From Lichenibacterium minor (GTDB lineage: Bacteria > Pseudomonadota > Alphaproteobacteria > Rhizobiales > Beijerinckiaceae): a stretch of 64,000 nucleotides of DNA. Under the pieces are notes generated by a model. The model worked only from the letters and a program-made list of their open reading frames with translations. It was not told where the DNA came from and did no database searches. Numbering within the stretch: the first letter of the stretch is position 1; each line of letters begins with the position of its first letter. Where the stretch lies: the NCBI RefSeq assembly GCF_004137685.1, contig NZ_QYBB01000007.1:62001-126000 (forward strand). The letters run 5' to 3'. The translations under genes were made by a program, and so were the position numbers. This document shows, piece after piece, positions 44,140 through 52,040 of this stretch.

Positions 44140-45168
44140 TCAGCGCTCCGTCAGCTTCAGCTCGATGCGGCGGTTGCGGCTCATCGCGTCCTCGCCCAGG
44201 CCGGGGTCGATGGGCTGGAACTCGCCGAAGCCGGCCGCGACGAGGCGCTGCGGGTCGACGCCCTTGGACACGAGGTATTGCACGACCGCGATGGCGCGCT
44301 CCGCCGACAGCTCCCAGTTCGACTTGAACAGGGGCGACACGATCGGCCGGCGGTCGGTGTGGCCGTCGACGCGCATCACCCAAGGGATGTTCGGCGGGAT
44401 CTCGCGCTCGAGGTCGATGGCGGCGGCGGCGAGCTTGTCGAGCTCGGGGTCGGCGCCGGGCTTCACGGTCGCCTGCCCGCTGTCGAACAGCACGGAGGAC
44501 TCGAAGACGAAGCGGTCGCCCACGACGCGGATGCCGGGGCGGTTGCCGATGATGTCGCGCAGGCGGCCGAAGAAGTCCGAGCGGTAGCGGTTTAGCTCCT
44601 GCACCTTCTGGGCGAGGGCGACGTTCAAGCGCGAGCCGAGGTCGGAGATCCGGGCCTGGGCCTCCTGGCCGCGCGTTTCCGACGCATTCAGGGCCGCCTC
44701 GATGGCGGCGAGCTGGCGGCGCAGCGCCGCGATCTGCCCGTTCAGCACGTCGACCCGCGCCAGGGCGTTGGACACCACGTCCCCCTGCGCGTCGAGCTTG
44801 CGGGCGGACTCGTCCGCGGCGACGCCGGCGGCCCCGGCCGCCGCCGCACTGCCCCGGAGCTGGGCGGCGAGGCCGGCCTTCTCCTTGTCGGTGGCGTCCA
44901 GCGTCGCCTGCAGCGAGGCGAGGCTCGACTGGGCGTCGACCTGGCCGGCGCGCTCCAGCGCCAGGAGCGAGGTCAGCTGCTCGATCTGGCGGTTGAGCTG
45001 CGACAGGGCGTCGTCCTTCCGCGCCACGTCGCGCGACATGAAGAACTGCGACAGCATGAACACGGACAGCAGGAAGGTGATGACCAACAGCATGGTCGAC
45101 AGGGCATCGACGAAGCCCGGCCAATAGTCGATGCTGCGCTGCGGGCGCCGCGTGCGGCCGAGCGCCAC
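44140..45168 (-). CDS. MotB/OmpA-like peptidoglycan-binding protein
   Basis: A 342-residue inner-membrane protein. The N-terminal helix YWPGFVDALSTMLLVITFLLSVFML (in parts) carries an Asp at about 20, where MotB and ExbD have their proton-binding Asp. A coiled coil follows (about 55-200), rich in Gln, Leu and Glu. The C-terminal OmpA domain shows SVLFDSGQATVKPGAD, RVDGHTDRRPI and LSAERAIAVVQYL, then AMSRNRRIELKL. It is encoded directly after the ExbB-like gene (stop and GTG start adjacent), suggesting an inner-membrane proton-channel complex linked to the wall. Confidence 0.88.
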   Translation of the reverse strand: MALGRTRRPQRSIDYWPGFVDALSTMLLVITFLLSVFMLSQFFMSRDVARKDDALSQLNRQIEQLTSLLALERAGQVDAQSSLASLQATLDATDKEKAGLAAQLRGSAAAAGAAGVAADESARKLDAQGDVVSNALARVDVLNGQIAALRRQLAAIEAALNASETRGQEAQARISDLGSRLNVALAQKVQELNRYRSDFFGRLRDIIGNRPGIRVVGDRFVFESSVLFDSGQATVKPGADPELDKLAAAAIDLEREIPPNIPWVMRVDGHTDRRPIVSPLFKSNWELSAERAIAVVQYLVSKGVDPQRLVAAGFGEFQPIDPGLGEDAMSRNRRIELKLTER

Positions 45169-46155
45169 CTACCGCACCTCGGATTCGCGGGCGATGCGCT
45201 CCAGCAGCCGGCGCATCTCCTTGTTCTGGTCGGCCTGGCCCTCGACCCAATCGCGGATCATCTGCTGCTCGCCGCGCATGTGCTGCACGAGGCTCTGGAT
45301 GCCTTCGGCCAGGTTGGCCATGGCGGCGGTGGCGGCGCGGCTCGACGACTGGTCGGTGCCGAGCGCGATTCGGTCGAGCGCGACACGCAGGTCGGCCGGC
45401 AGGCCGGCGGTGGCGGCGAGCGCGGCCGGAGCCGCGGCGGCGGCGGGCTCGATGGCGAAGGCGGACAGCTTGTCCTCGAGCTGGTTGTAGAAGCGGTTCT
45501 GGGCCTGGCCGGCCTGGAGGTCGAGGAAGCCCAGCACCAGAGAACCCGCGAGGCCGAACAGCGACGAGGTGAAGGACACGCTCATGCCGGCGATGGGGGC
45601 GGCGAGGCCGTTCTTCAGGTCGTCGAACATCACGGCTGAATCGTTGCCGGCCGTCATGTTGCGGATGACCCCGGCGATGGAGCCGACGGTTTCCAGGAGG
45701 CCCCAGAAGGTGCCGAGCAGCCCGAGGAAGATCAGCAGGCCGGTGAGGTAGCGGGCGATCTCGCGCGATTCGTCGAGGCGGGTGCCGACGGAATCGAGGA
45801 TGGCGCGCAGCGTGACGGTGGAGATGCTGGGGCGCCCGTCGCCGCGGTCGGCGAGGATGGTCGCCATGGGGGCGAGCAGCACGGGGGGCTTGGCGGCGGG
45901 GGCCGCGGGGTTGTTGACGCCGTTGGCCCAGCGGATCTCGGGGAAAAGCCGGAACACCTGGCGCAGGCCGAGCACGATGCCGACCAGCAGCACGCCGAGG
46001 ATCAGGCCGTTCAGCGGCGGGTTGGCCATGAAGGCCTGCGCGATCTGTTCTTCCAGGATCAGGGCCACGAAGCCGGCCAGGATCAGGAACACGGCCATCC
46101 GGACCAGGAAGATCCGGGGCGAGGACAGCCGGAACGGGTCGCTTCGTGTCGCCAT
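45169..46155 (-). CDS. MotA/TolQ/ExbB-type proton channel family protein
   Basis: A 328-residue membrane protein. Two N-terminal helices (about 17-60) precede a conserved MotA/TolQ/ExbB core (about 135-215) with IFLGLLGTFWGLLETVGSIAGVI and GLAAPIAGMSVSFTSSLFGLAGSLVLGFLDL (in parts). Partners energise flagella, TonB or Tol systems by proton flow. Here the following MotB/OmpA-like gene is the evident partner. The genes face the flagellar operon, but no direct evidence makes this the flagellar stator. Confidence 0.87.
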   Translation of the reverse strand: MATRSDPFRLSSPRIFLVRMAVFLILAGFVALILEEQIAQAFMANPPLNGLILGVLLVGIVLGLRQVFRLFPEIRWANGVNNPAAPAAKPPVLLAPMATILADRGDGRPSISTVTLRAILDSVGTRLDESREIARYLTGLLIFLGLLGTFWGLLETVGSIAGVIRNMTAGNDSAVMFDDLKNGLAAPIAGMSVSFTSSLFGLAGSLVLGFLDLQAGQAQNRFYNQLEDKLSAFAIEPAAAAAPAALAATAGLPADLRVALDRIALGTDQSSSRAATAAMANLAEGIQSLVQHMRGEQQMIRDWVEGQADQNKEMRRLLERIARESEVR

Positions 46156-46437
46156 GGGGGAGGGCCGCGGGCGTCGAGGGTCGCGGGAGCGCGACGGGTC
46201 GTGCCGGCCTTAGCAGGTTTCCGCCCGCACGGCGAGTTGCGGGCCCGGCCCGTGTGCTCGGCGCCGCGCCGGCGGGCTCCCGGGGCGCGGCCGAGGCGGG
46301 TGCGGCCGGAGCCGGGCGGTCCCGAAAACATGATGAATTCGTTAAGGTTTCCGCCGCGACCTTCGCGCAAGCCTCCTGACCTAGCGTGATCGCGAAGGGG
46401 GCCTCGCCGCCCCGCCCGATCCAGCCAGGTGCTCCCG

Positions 46438-46731
46438 ATGTCGCTCGACGAAGCCGTCTCGCCCCCAGAACCCGCCATGGGCCTCGGCGCGATCCTCGAC
46501 ATCCCCCTGTCGGTGCAGGTCGTGCTCGGCGGCACCTCCATGCCGGTCGCCAACCTCATGAAGCTCGGCCGCGGCGCCGTGATCCCGCTCGACCACCGCG
46601 TCGGCCAGCCCGTCGACATCGTGGTCAACGGCCGCGTCATCGCGCGGGGCGACATGACGGTGATCGAGGGCGACGCGGACCGGCTCGGCGTCACGCTGAC
46701 CGAAATCGTCGGCCAGGCCGGCAAGCTCTGA
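46438..46731 (+). CDS. fliN: Flagellar motor switch protein FliN
   Basis: A 97-residue FliN, essentially the SpoA domain alone: ILDIPLSVQVVLGGTSMPVANLMKLGRGAVIPLD is followed by VGQPVDIVVNGRVIARGDMTVIEG and GVTLTEIV. FliN forms the bottom of the flagellar C-ring and binds CheY-P with FliM. AGGTG lies before the ATG at 46438. Upstream, a TTAAGG sequence near 46341 is the only notable promoter-region feature. First gene of the operon fliN-fliG-flhB. Confidence 0.93.
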   Translation: MSLDEAVSPPEPAMGLGAILDIPLSVQVVLGGTSMPVANLMKLGRGAVIPLDHRVGQPVDIVVNGRVIARGDMTVIEGDADRLGVTLTEIVGQAGKL

Positions 46732-46747
46732 CGGCGGGGCGCGCGCC

Positions 46748-47755
46748 ATGTCGACCGCCATCGCGGCCTTCAACGACCACCGCACGCTCACGGGCCCCGA
46801 AAAGGTGGCGGCGCTGCTGCTCGCCATGGGCAAGCCGCTGGCGAGCCGCCTGCTCAAGCACTTCGATCCCGGCGAGCTGAAGACCATCACGCGCTCGGCG
46901 GCGGCGCTCGGCGCCGTGCCGATCACGGCGCTCGAAACGCTGGTGGAGGAGCTGGCGCAGCAGTTCTCGCGCGGCGTCGACCTCCGCGGCACGGCGGCCG
47001 AGGTCGAGCACCTTCTCGGCGGCGTCCTGCCGCCCGAGCAGGTGGCGGAGATCATGTCGGACGTGCTGGGCTCGTCCAACTCGTCCACCTGGGTGCGCCT
47101 GTCCGGCCTGCCCGAGGCCGACCTCGCCGCCTACGTGGGCAAGGAGCATCCGCAGACGGCGGCGCTGATCCTGGCCCGGCTCACCCCCGAGGCGGCCGCC
47201 AAGACCCTGGCGATCCTGCCGCGCGAGTCGCGCAACGCGCTGACCCGCCGCATGCTGGCCCTGCGGCCGGTCAGCGAGGCGACGATCAAGATCCTGGAAA
47301 ACAAGCTGCGCGACGACCTGCTCAACGGGCCGCCGCGCGACGCCGGCGCGAACTCGCAGGGGCGCGTCGCCGACATCCTCAACCGCATGGAGCCGGAACA
47401 GGCCGAGGACGTCCTGAGCTCCATCGCGGAAGCCAAGCCCGTCGACGCCGCGGCGCTGCGCTCCAAGATGTTCTCCTTCAACGACGTGGTGAACCTGCCG
47501 GCGAAGTCGAAGAGCGTGCTGTTCGACCGCGTGCCGACCGAGCAGCTCACCATGGCGCTGCGCGGCACCGACGCCACCTTCCGCGACAGCGTGCTGGCGG
47601 CGCTGGGCGCCCGCGCCCGCCGCCTCATCGAGAACGAGCTCAACGGGGAAGGCGGATCCGCCAAGGAGATCGCGGCCGCGCGCCGCGCCATCTCGACCAC
47701 CGTGCTGCAGCTGTCCTCGCTCGGCGAAATCGAGCTCACGGCCGAGGCGGCGTGA
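46748..47755 (+). CDS. fliG: Flagellar motor switch protein FliG
   Basis: FliG is the C-ring protein that contacts the stator and sets rotation. The 335-residue product shows TGPEKVAALLLAMGKPLASRLLKHF at the N-terminus, the EHPQT motif (about 134) in the middle domain, and the C-terminal torque helix with LFDRVPTEQLTMALRGTDATFRDSVL and the charged RARRLIENELNG. It starts 16 bases after fliN. Confidence 0.95.
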   Translation: MSTAIAAFNDHRTLTGPEKVAALLLAMGKPLASRLLKHFDPGELKTITRSAAALGAVPITALETLVEELAQQFSRGVDLRGTAAEVEHLLGGVLPPEQVAEIMSDVLGSSNSSTWVRLSGLPEADLAAYVGKEHPQTAALILARLTPEAAAKTLAILPRESRNALTRRMLALRPVSEATIKILENKLRDDLLNGPPRDAGANSQGRVADILNRMEPEQAEDVLSSIAEAKPVDAAALRSKMFSFNDVVNLPAKSKSVLFDRVPTEQLTMALRGTDATFRDSVLAALGARARRLIENELNGEGGSAKEIAAARRAISTTVLQLSSLGEIELTAEAA

Positions 47756-47846
47756 CCGGCCCCCGTCACAGCGGGCGCGCTTCCTCGCGGGACCGCGCTT
47801 CCACCGATCGGCCGGCAGGCCGCGCCCAACAGTTGCGTGGGGACCC

Positions 47847-48950
47847 ATGAGCGAGGACGCCGGGGACGACGATGGCAAGACCTTCGAGCCGACGGAGAAG
47901 AAGCTCCGGGAGGCCGCCGAGCGCGGCGACCTGCCGGTATCGCGCGAGGCGGCGCTGCTCGGCGGCCTCGCCGCGACCCTCGTGGTCTGCTCCCTCACGC
48001 TGCGCGACGGCGCGGCCCGCCTCGCCGACACGCTGGCCCACCTCTTCGAGGACCCCGCGCGCTGGCGCCTGAACAACGGGGCCGACGCCGGCGACCTCCT
48101 GGGCGTGCTGATGGGGGCGTCGGCGAGCTTCGTCGTCCCGGTCTTCACCATCTTTCTCGTGGCGGGCCTCGGCGTGTCGTTCGCCCAGAACGCCCCGTCG
48201 GTGGTGCTCGACCGCATCGCGCCGAAGCTCAGCAAGGTGTCGCCGGCCGCCGGCCTTGCCAAGCTCGTCGGCAAGGCCGGCGCGATCGAGTTCGCCAAGA
48301 GCGTCGCCAAGCTCCTCATCATGGGCTGCGTCGCCGCGCTGGTGCTCGCGGCCGAGCGCGACACGGTGGCGGACACGATCTTCGTATCGCCGGCGCTGGT
48401 GCCGGACCGCGTGCTGGCGCTGCTGGTGAAGCTGCTGTCCGGCGTCACCGCCGCCTTCCTGCTCGTCGGCCTCGCCGACATCGCCCTGACGCGGGTGAAA
48501 TGGCGCAAGCGCATGATGATGACGCGCCAGGAGGTCAAGGACGAGCACAAGCAGAACGAGGGCGACCCGATGGTCAAGGCCAAGCGCCGGTCGCTGGCGC
48601 TCGACCGCCGCCGCCGCAGCATGATGGCCGACGTGCCCCGCGCCACGCTGGTGATCGCCAACCCGACGCATTTCTCCATCGCGCTCCGCTACAAGCGCGA
48701 GGAAGGCGGCGCGCCGGTGGTCATCGCCAAGGGCCAGGACCTCCTGGCGCTGAAGATCCGCGAAATCGCCGGCCAGCACGGCATCGCCGTCATCGAGAAC
48801 AAGCCCTTGGCAAGGTCCATGTACGACCTTGTCGAAGTGGGCGAACTGATCCCCGCCGAGTTCTACAAGGCAGTCGCGGAAGTGATCCACTACGTCCAGT
48901 CCCGCGACAGCCGCCGCCCGACATCCCCTGGCCCGACGGTGATGAATTGA
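47847..48950 (+). CDS. flhB: Flagellar export protein FlhB
   Basis: FlhB is the membrane export-gate component that switches substrate specificity. The 367-residue protein has FEPTEKKLREAAERGDLPVSRE at the N-terminus, four membrane helices, and the cytoplasmic domain with the self-cleavage site NPTHFSIALRY (Asn about 272). The terminal segment ends in a charged tail. Its stop overlaps the next gene's TTG start. Confidence 0.96.
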   Translation: MSEDAGDDDGKTFEPTEKKLREAAERGDLPVSREAALLGGLAATLVVCSLTLRDGAARLADTLAHLFEDPARWRLNNGADAGDLLGVLMGASASFVVPVFTIFLVAGLGVSFAQNAPSVVLDRIAPKLSKVSPAAGLAKLVGKAGAIEFAKSVAKLLIMGCVAALVLAAERDTVADTIFVSPALVPDRVLALLVKLLSGVTAAFLLVGLADIALTRVKWRKRMMMTRQEVKDEHKQNEGDPMVKAKRRSLALDRRRRSMMADVPRATLVIANPTHFSIALRYKREEGGAPVVIAKGQDLLALKIREIAGQHGIAVIENKPLARSMYDLVEVGELIPAEFYKAVAEVIHYVQSRDSRRPTSPGPTVMN

Positions 48951-49435
48951 CCTACCTCGCCGAACCCCACGATGGCGCCTATGCGGCGGTGCTGGCCGAC
49001 AGCCTGCGCGACGTCGCGGCGGACCTGCGCACCATCGACCCCGTCGATCTCGTGAGCTTCATCCGCTTCGGCTCGTTCCCCGCCATCGAGGACCTGATCC
49101 AGTCCTCGGCCGAGCTGTTCTTCAAGCACGGCACGCTGATCTCCGCCTGGACGGCCTGCGTCGACCTCGCCTGGGACAGCCTGCCGCTGGTGACGCTGGG
49201 GCTGGAGTTCCGCCACCCGCTCGTGTCGGTGTTCTTCGACCTGCTGCTCGGCGCCCGGGGCGACGAGGTGGCGGTGCGGGCCGTGCTCTTCGAGGAGCCC
49301 GTGGCGGACCGGGCCGGCGCGCTCGACCGCCTCGCCCGCGCGCTGGCGGAAGCGCAGCTGCCGCGCCGGGCCGCCGGGCGGAGCGCGGCGCTCGGTCTGG
49401 TGCCGGGCGTGCGGCCCGGGCTCCTGGGCCAGTGA
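48947..49435 (+). CDS. Hypothetical protein coupled to flhB
   Basis: About 162 residues from a TTG at 48947 that overlaps the flhB stop (TTGA); no better start was found. The sequence has amphipathic helices (YAAVLADSLRDVAADLRTIDPVDLVSF) and a hydrophobic middle (WDSLPLVTLGLEFRHPLVSVFFDLLLGA), then an acidic region. No known domain is recognised. Its position between flhB and a PilZ-like gene, with overlaps on both sides, suggests a role linked to the flagellum. Confidence 0.65.
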   Translation: MTYLAEPHDGAYAAVLADSLRDVAADLRTIDPVDLVSFIRFGSFPAIEDLIQSSAELFFKHGTLISAWTACVDLAWDSLPLVTLGLEFRHPLVSVFFDLLLGARGDEVAVRAVLFEEPVADRAGALDRLARALAEAQLPRRAAGRSAALGLVPGVRPGLLGQ

Positions 49436-49848
49436 CGGCCCCTCCGGTGGTGGCGGCCCGGCGGCTCGCGGAAGCGGGGGCGGTATCGGGCGAGTTCACC
49501 TACGCGGTGATCCGCGAGCCCGTGGCGGCCGGGGGCGAGCGTCGCGCCATGGTGCGCCGCCGCACGCGGCTGCGCTCCGGCAAGGTGGTGGGGGCGGACG
49601 GGCAGTTCCTCGTGGAATGCCTCATCGCCAACCGCTCGGCGCAGGGCGGCCTGATGCGGCTGCCGATTCCCCTGGCGCTGCCGTCCCGCATCCTGGTCTA
49701 CGACGACCAGAGCGGCGACCTGCTCGCCGCCACGGTGGTGTGGCGGCGCGACCGCGACGTGGGCCTGCGCTTCGGCGAACCCGAGCGCGACGCGCGCTTC
49801 CGCGCGATCGCGGACAGCATGCGGCGCAAGTTCTACGCGGTGCGGTGA
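49432..49848 (+). CDS. PilZ-domain-like protein
   Basis: A 138-residue protein with a PilZ-like pattern: the arginine cluster RAMVRRRTRLRSGKV (RxxxR type, about 38-51) followed by ECLIANRSAQGGLMRLP, corresponding to the (D/N)xSxxG motif, and then LPSRILVYDD and VVWRRDRDVGLRF. PilZ domains bind cyclic di-GMP; YcgR-like members brake flagellar motors. The GTG start is inside the stop of the preceding gene (GTGA), so it is the last coupled cistron of the flagellar run. Ligand binding is inferred, not shown. Confidence 0.78.
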   Translation: MTAPPVVAARRLAEAGAVSGEFTYAVIREPVAAGGERRAMVRRRTRLRSGKVVGADGQFLVECLIANRSAQGGLMRLPIPLALPSRILVYDDQSGDLLAATVVWRRDRDVGLRFGEPERDARFRAIADSMRRKFYAVR

Positions 49849-49993
49849 GGCCGGAGGCCCACGGCCTATGGCGGGGCGTCGTGGGGCGGAGCTCCACGAG
49901 GGTTCTCGACGCGGCTGCGCCCGCTCGACCGCCGTCCCGGGCGGAGCGGAGCGGCGACCCGAAACGACGGCGGGAGCAGGCGAGCGCCCGTCG

Positions 49994-51061
49994 TCAGCGC
50001 GGCGTGAAGTCCGTGTCGGGCTTCACCTGGCGGCAATAGCCGGCCATCAGCCGGGCGCAGTCCTCGACGTCCTTCAGGCTGAGCAACTCGACGGGCGTGT
50101 GCATGTAGCGCAGCGGCACGCCGAGCAGGCCCGTCGCCATGCCGGCCCGGTTGAGCTGCATGGCGTTGGCGTCCGTGCCGGTGCCGGCCGCGCTGACGCT
50201 GACCTGGTAGGCGATGCCGGCTTCGCGCGCCGCCGCGGTGATCAGCTCGAAGGTGACGGGGTTGGTGTTGGGGCCGCGCGACACGCTGGGGCCCTTGCCG
50301 ACCTCCAGATGCCCGTGCAGCACCTTGTTGACGCCGGGGTAGTCGGTGGCGTGGTTGACGTCGACGGCGAGGCCGGTCTGGGCCGCGATGCCGTAGGCCG
50401 CCGTGCGGGCGCCGCGCAGCCCGATCTCCTCCTGCACGGTCGCGACCGCGTAGACGCCCACGTCCGGGTGGAGGCCGCCGTCCTCCTTCAACAGCCGCAG
50501 CGCTTCGGCGACCACGAAGGTGCCCATCTTGTTGTCGAAGCCGCGCGCCGTGGCGCGGTCGTTCATCAGCGGCTGGAACTCGCACTGGTAGGTGGCGACG
50601 TCGCCCAGGCTGACGGCGGCCTCGGCCTCGGCGCGGGTGGCGGCGCCGATGTCGATCCACATGTCCTTGATCTCGGGTTTCTTCTTGCGCTCCTCCTCGT
50701 TCTGGAGGTGGATGGCGGTGCGGCCGATGACGCCGGCGATGCGCTCGCGCCCGTAGACCCACAGCCGCTGGCCGATCGCCACCGCGCTGTCGTGGCCGCC
50801 GATGGTGCGGAAGTGGAGCTGCCCCTGGTCGTCGATGTGGTGGACGATGAAGCCGAGCTCGTCCATGTGGCCGGCCAGCATGATCCGCACGGACGCGCCG
50901 GGGTTCAGCACCGCCGACACGGAGCCGTGCACGTCCGTGGTGACGCGGTCGGCGAAGGGCTCCGTGTAGGCGCGGTAGATGCGGGCCGCCGGCTGCTCGT
51001 AGCCGCTGGGCGAGGGGGCGTCGGCGATGCGGCGCAGGAAGTCGAGGGATTGCTGTCTCAT
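49994..51061 (-). CDS. M42-family aminopeptidase (FrvX/endoglucanase-M-like)
   Basis: A 355-residue metallo-aminopeptidase. Metal-site motifs include IMLAGHMDELGFIV (His-x-Asp), ARGFDNKMG (bridging Asp), VATVQEEIGLRGA (catalytic Glu pair) and LAVDVNHATDYP. The family forms large tetrahedral complexes and trims peptides from the N-terminus. The ATG at 51061 begins at the conserved 'QQSLDFLRRIADAPSPSGYE'. Probably cytosolic. Confidence 0.92.
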   Translation of the reverse strand: MRQQSLDFLRRIADAPSPSGYEQPAARIYRAYTEPFADRVTTDVHGSVSAVLNPGASVRIMLAGHMDELGFIVHHIDDQGQLHFRTIGGHDSAVAIGQRLWVYGRERIAGVIGRTAIHLQNEEERKKKPEIKDMWIDIGAATRAEAEAAVSLGDVATYQCEFQPLMNDRATARGFDNKMGTFVVAEALRLLKEDGGLHPDVGVYAVATVQEEIGLRGARTAAYGIAAQTGLAVDVNHATDYPGVNKVLHGHLEVGKGPSVSRGPNTNPVTFELITAAAREAGIAYQVSVSAAGTGTDANAMQLNRAGMATGLLGVPLRYMHTPVELLSLKDVEDCARLMAGYCRQVKPDTDFTPR

Positions 51062-51320
51062 GGGATGAAGGTGGCGGGGGAGGTGTGGCGGCGTCAAGGC
51101 GGCGGGCCGGCGGCGCCCGCCCGGAGTGGCGTGATAGAAGCGCGCTCACCTCCGATGCGCAGAAGGGAAAAATCGGCCTGGCGGCTTTCGGGAGAAGGAA
51201 ACCCGATGGCGATGATGCGACCCTGCGAGGGATGGATGCTGAAGCGCGCATCCGTCGGTCTGATTAGGGTACACTCAAAACGAACTATCGCGCAGAGATT
51301 GAAGAACGCGATAGGTTATC
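51062..51320. other. Intergenic stretch with falling GC
   Basis: This 259-base gap marks the passage from very GC-rich to moderate-GC DNA at about 51240. One plus-strand frame reads a charged peptide, then a TAG at about 51268, then TNYRAEIEERDRLSYKHPSDR-like sense codons up to a second TAG. No start or family supports a gene. It is recorded as a possible gene remnant. Confidence 0.3.
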
Positions 51321-51734
51321 CTACAAACACCCCTCTGACCGATAGACTCCACGTACGGCACTCAGGATACCCGATGCGTCCGCTCGCCAATAGACGTGAG
51401 CAGCTTGGTTGCAAACCCAATTGTCTTCGCGCCGAACGGCTTCATGCTCACTATCAGAGGAGGATATCCAGTCGTCGCGAGTGAACCCTTCTTTGCGAAG
51501 CTCGTTTGCCATCGCACTCTCTGATGATCCAATCGGAAAATGCGCCTTCAATCGATTATCGAAACTCGCGCTAACCTCGCTCCATGTTCCTTTTTGACCT
51601 GGAGCCAAATCATTGGTGAGCGGGACCGTCGGATAAGGTCTGAAACTCAAATAGAATGTAGTGGCTACGCTCGAAAATCCGGCAACCACAATTATGAGCA
51701 AGATGCGAGCGGACCAACGAAAGGCACCATGCAT
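51321..51734 (-). CDS. Hypothetical single-pass membrane protein in low-GC patch
   Basis: A 137-residue protein from an ATG preceded by an excellent ribosome-binding sequence (GGAGGCGGAG). A short basic leader is followed by one hydrophobic helix (ILLIIVVAGFSSVATTFYL, about 11-29), and the rest is soluble, with motifs SSESAMANELRKEGF and DNWVCNQAAHVYWRADASG. Two cysteines near the end could form a disulfide outside the membrane. Codon use is visibly less GC-rich than that of the neighbours, consistent with recent transfer. Function unknown. Confidence 0.72.
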   Translation of the reverse strand: MHGAFRWSARILLIIVVAGFSSVATTFYLSFRPYPTVPLTNDLAPGQKGTWSEVSASFDNRLKAHFPIGSSESAMANELRKEGFTRDDWISSSDSEHEAVRREDNWVCNQAAHVYWRADASGILSAVRGVYRSEGCL

Positions 51735-52040
51735 CTCCGCCTCCACCCCTGTCACGCATGCTCTCAGACCGAGCTACCGCGTCTAGCATAGCTCCTTAAG
51801 CCTCTTTCATCATCATGAGTGTATAGGGACTCCGCTTCGCATCGGTCTCTCATGCATATGCTCCAAACAGACCGCTCTTACGGTTCATTTTGCATCTCAG
51901 GACCCACCATCCAAAACAGATTTTCTAAAACAGACCACTTAAATTGAACCGTGCGCTGCTCGTCGTCGGATTACAGGCTTGTCGCGGCTCGAGCGATATC
52001 CACGTGGCAAGCCGTCCCTCGGGGCCGCCGAGGCCCCGCC
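51735..52040. other. AT-richer intergenic stretch
   Basis: This 306-base gap has no supported gene. It is the most AT-rich part of the window, and the sequence AAACAGACC occurs twice (near 51866 and 51932), each time close to a related TTCA/TTGA sequence. It may be a scar of a mobile-element end, but no transposase or paired inverted repeats were found. Confidence 0.4.

Noticed and set aside
49868..51484. Long plus-strand open frame over the M42 peptidase
   Set aside because: Composition of a shadow frame; no start context and no domain, with the peptidase clearly on the other strand.
51735..52040. Possible insertion-sequence end around the AAACAGACC repeats
   Set aside because: No transposase, no paired inverted repeats and no target duplication were found, so it is not called as a mobile element.
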